NCBI GenBank assembly: GCA_035294145.1
Contig: DATGLL010000007.1
Coordinates: 1-14,651 of the forward strand
Reading direction: 5' to 3'
Length of the DNA: 14,651 nt
DNA from: CADDZO01 sp035294145
Lineage (GTDB): Bacteria > Chloroflexota > Dormibacteria > Dormibacterales > Dormibacteraceae
Numbering within the stretch: the stretch's first letter is position 1; each line of letters opens with the position of its first letter. The notes under the pieces are model-generated. The model saw nothing but the letters and a program-made list of their open reading frames with translations, was not told where the DNA came from and ran no database searches. Positions 14,524 to 14,651 of the stretch are shown piece by piece. The position numbers were made by a program, and so were the translations under genes.

Positions 14524-14651
14524 TGAGCCTACGGGCGAGTACCTCGCCAGGTTGATCGCGGCGTTCTCATCGCGCTGGTGGCGCGCCCCACAGCCGTCGC
14601 ACGTCCAGTGCTCGGCCCAACCGAGGTCCTGGATCGAGCCGCACCGATGGC
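14416..14651 (-). CDS. tnpB: TnpB RNA-guided endonuclease, C-terminal fragment (window-edge partial)
   Basis: Seventy-eight codons are visible, running off the right edge. They contain the end of the zinc-ribbon and RuvC region typical of TnpB/OrfB of IS200/IS605 and IS1341-type elements. A partial CxxC (HRCG, the first Cys cut by the edge) is followed by EHWTCDGCGARHQRDENAAI and NLARY. The second Cys pair and the RDxNAA(I/R)N block, which carries the third RuvC aspartate, are thus both present. A basic tail follows, ending at TGA 14416-14418. TnpB cuts DNA next to a target-adjacent motif under omega-RNA guidance and promotes element retention. Whether the full protein is intact cannot be judged. 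Confidence 0.88.
   Translation of the reverse strand, partial: HRCGSIQDLGWAEHWTCDGCGARHQRDENAAINLARYSPVGSVGAFVKRRAAVRPGLLGHAAGKREAREGNPVRGAV

Larger units (their letters stand above)
14389..14651 (-). mobile_element. IS605/IS1341-type (TnpB) element, right copy, entering from the right edge
   Basis: This is the inverted counterpart of the element end at the left border. It holds the tnpB 3' end (14416-14651) and its right end (14389-14415). Hairpins match the left copy: GGC-ACCCC/GGGGT-GCC at 14422-14442 and GGGCTTC/GAAGCCC at 14448-14484. A third small stem, TGAG/CTCA, spans 14400-14418. The boundary at 14389 is where similarity to the left copy ends, inside the last codons of the pseudokinase gene. 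The element continues beyond the window. No TnpA transposase is visible. Confidence 0.75.

Overview
This is a very GC-rich window with frequent GTG/TTG starts. It holds a block of bacterial housekeeping genes on the minus strand, one divergent gene on the plus strand, and inverted TnpB-type insertion-element ends at both borders. The mix suggests a high-GC, probably monoderm lineage near Actinomycetota, Chloroflexota or Dormibacterota. It includes MMPL and CDP-alcohol transferase genes, a lipoprotein plus LspA, a type-2-like IleS, a guanylate kinase with a GKD P-loop, and a Hanks-type kinase-like membrane protein. I cannot fix the phylum from sequence alone.

Layout on the minus strand, in transcription order (right to left): ileS, lspA, rluD-type pseudouridine synthase, a 106-bp gap, gmk, coaBC, a putative lipoprotein, a 509-bp stretch without a recognisable gene, priA, a CDP-alcohol phosphatidyltransferase, and an MMPL-family exporter. 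Five junctions (ileS/lspA, lspA/rluD, gmk/coaBC, coaBC/lipoprotein, priA/phosphatidyltransferase) are the same 4-base GTGA or TTGA stop/start overlap. This points to translationally coupled operons. The genes cover isoleucyl-tRNA charging, lipoprotein maturation, rRNA modification, GMP phosphorylation, CoA synthesis, replication restart and phospholipid/envelope export.

On the plus strand, divergent from ileS, lies a membrane protein with a degenerate kinase domain, one membrane span, an Ig-like exported domain and a Pro/Thr-rich tail. It appears to be a pseudokinase, because the HRD motif reads HGG. Its last codons and its stop lie inside the conserved end of the right-hand TnpB element.

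The two borders carry the 3' ends of two convergent tnpB genes, about 96% identical over about 100 bp, each followed by a short conserved right end. No CRISPR array, tRNA or rRNA was seen. The points most worth a second look are the pseudokinase/TnpB junction, the GTHH signature in IleS, the Ser in place of the CoaC active-site Cys, and the uncertain T-box-like leader upstream of ileS.
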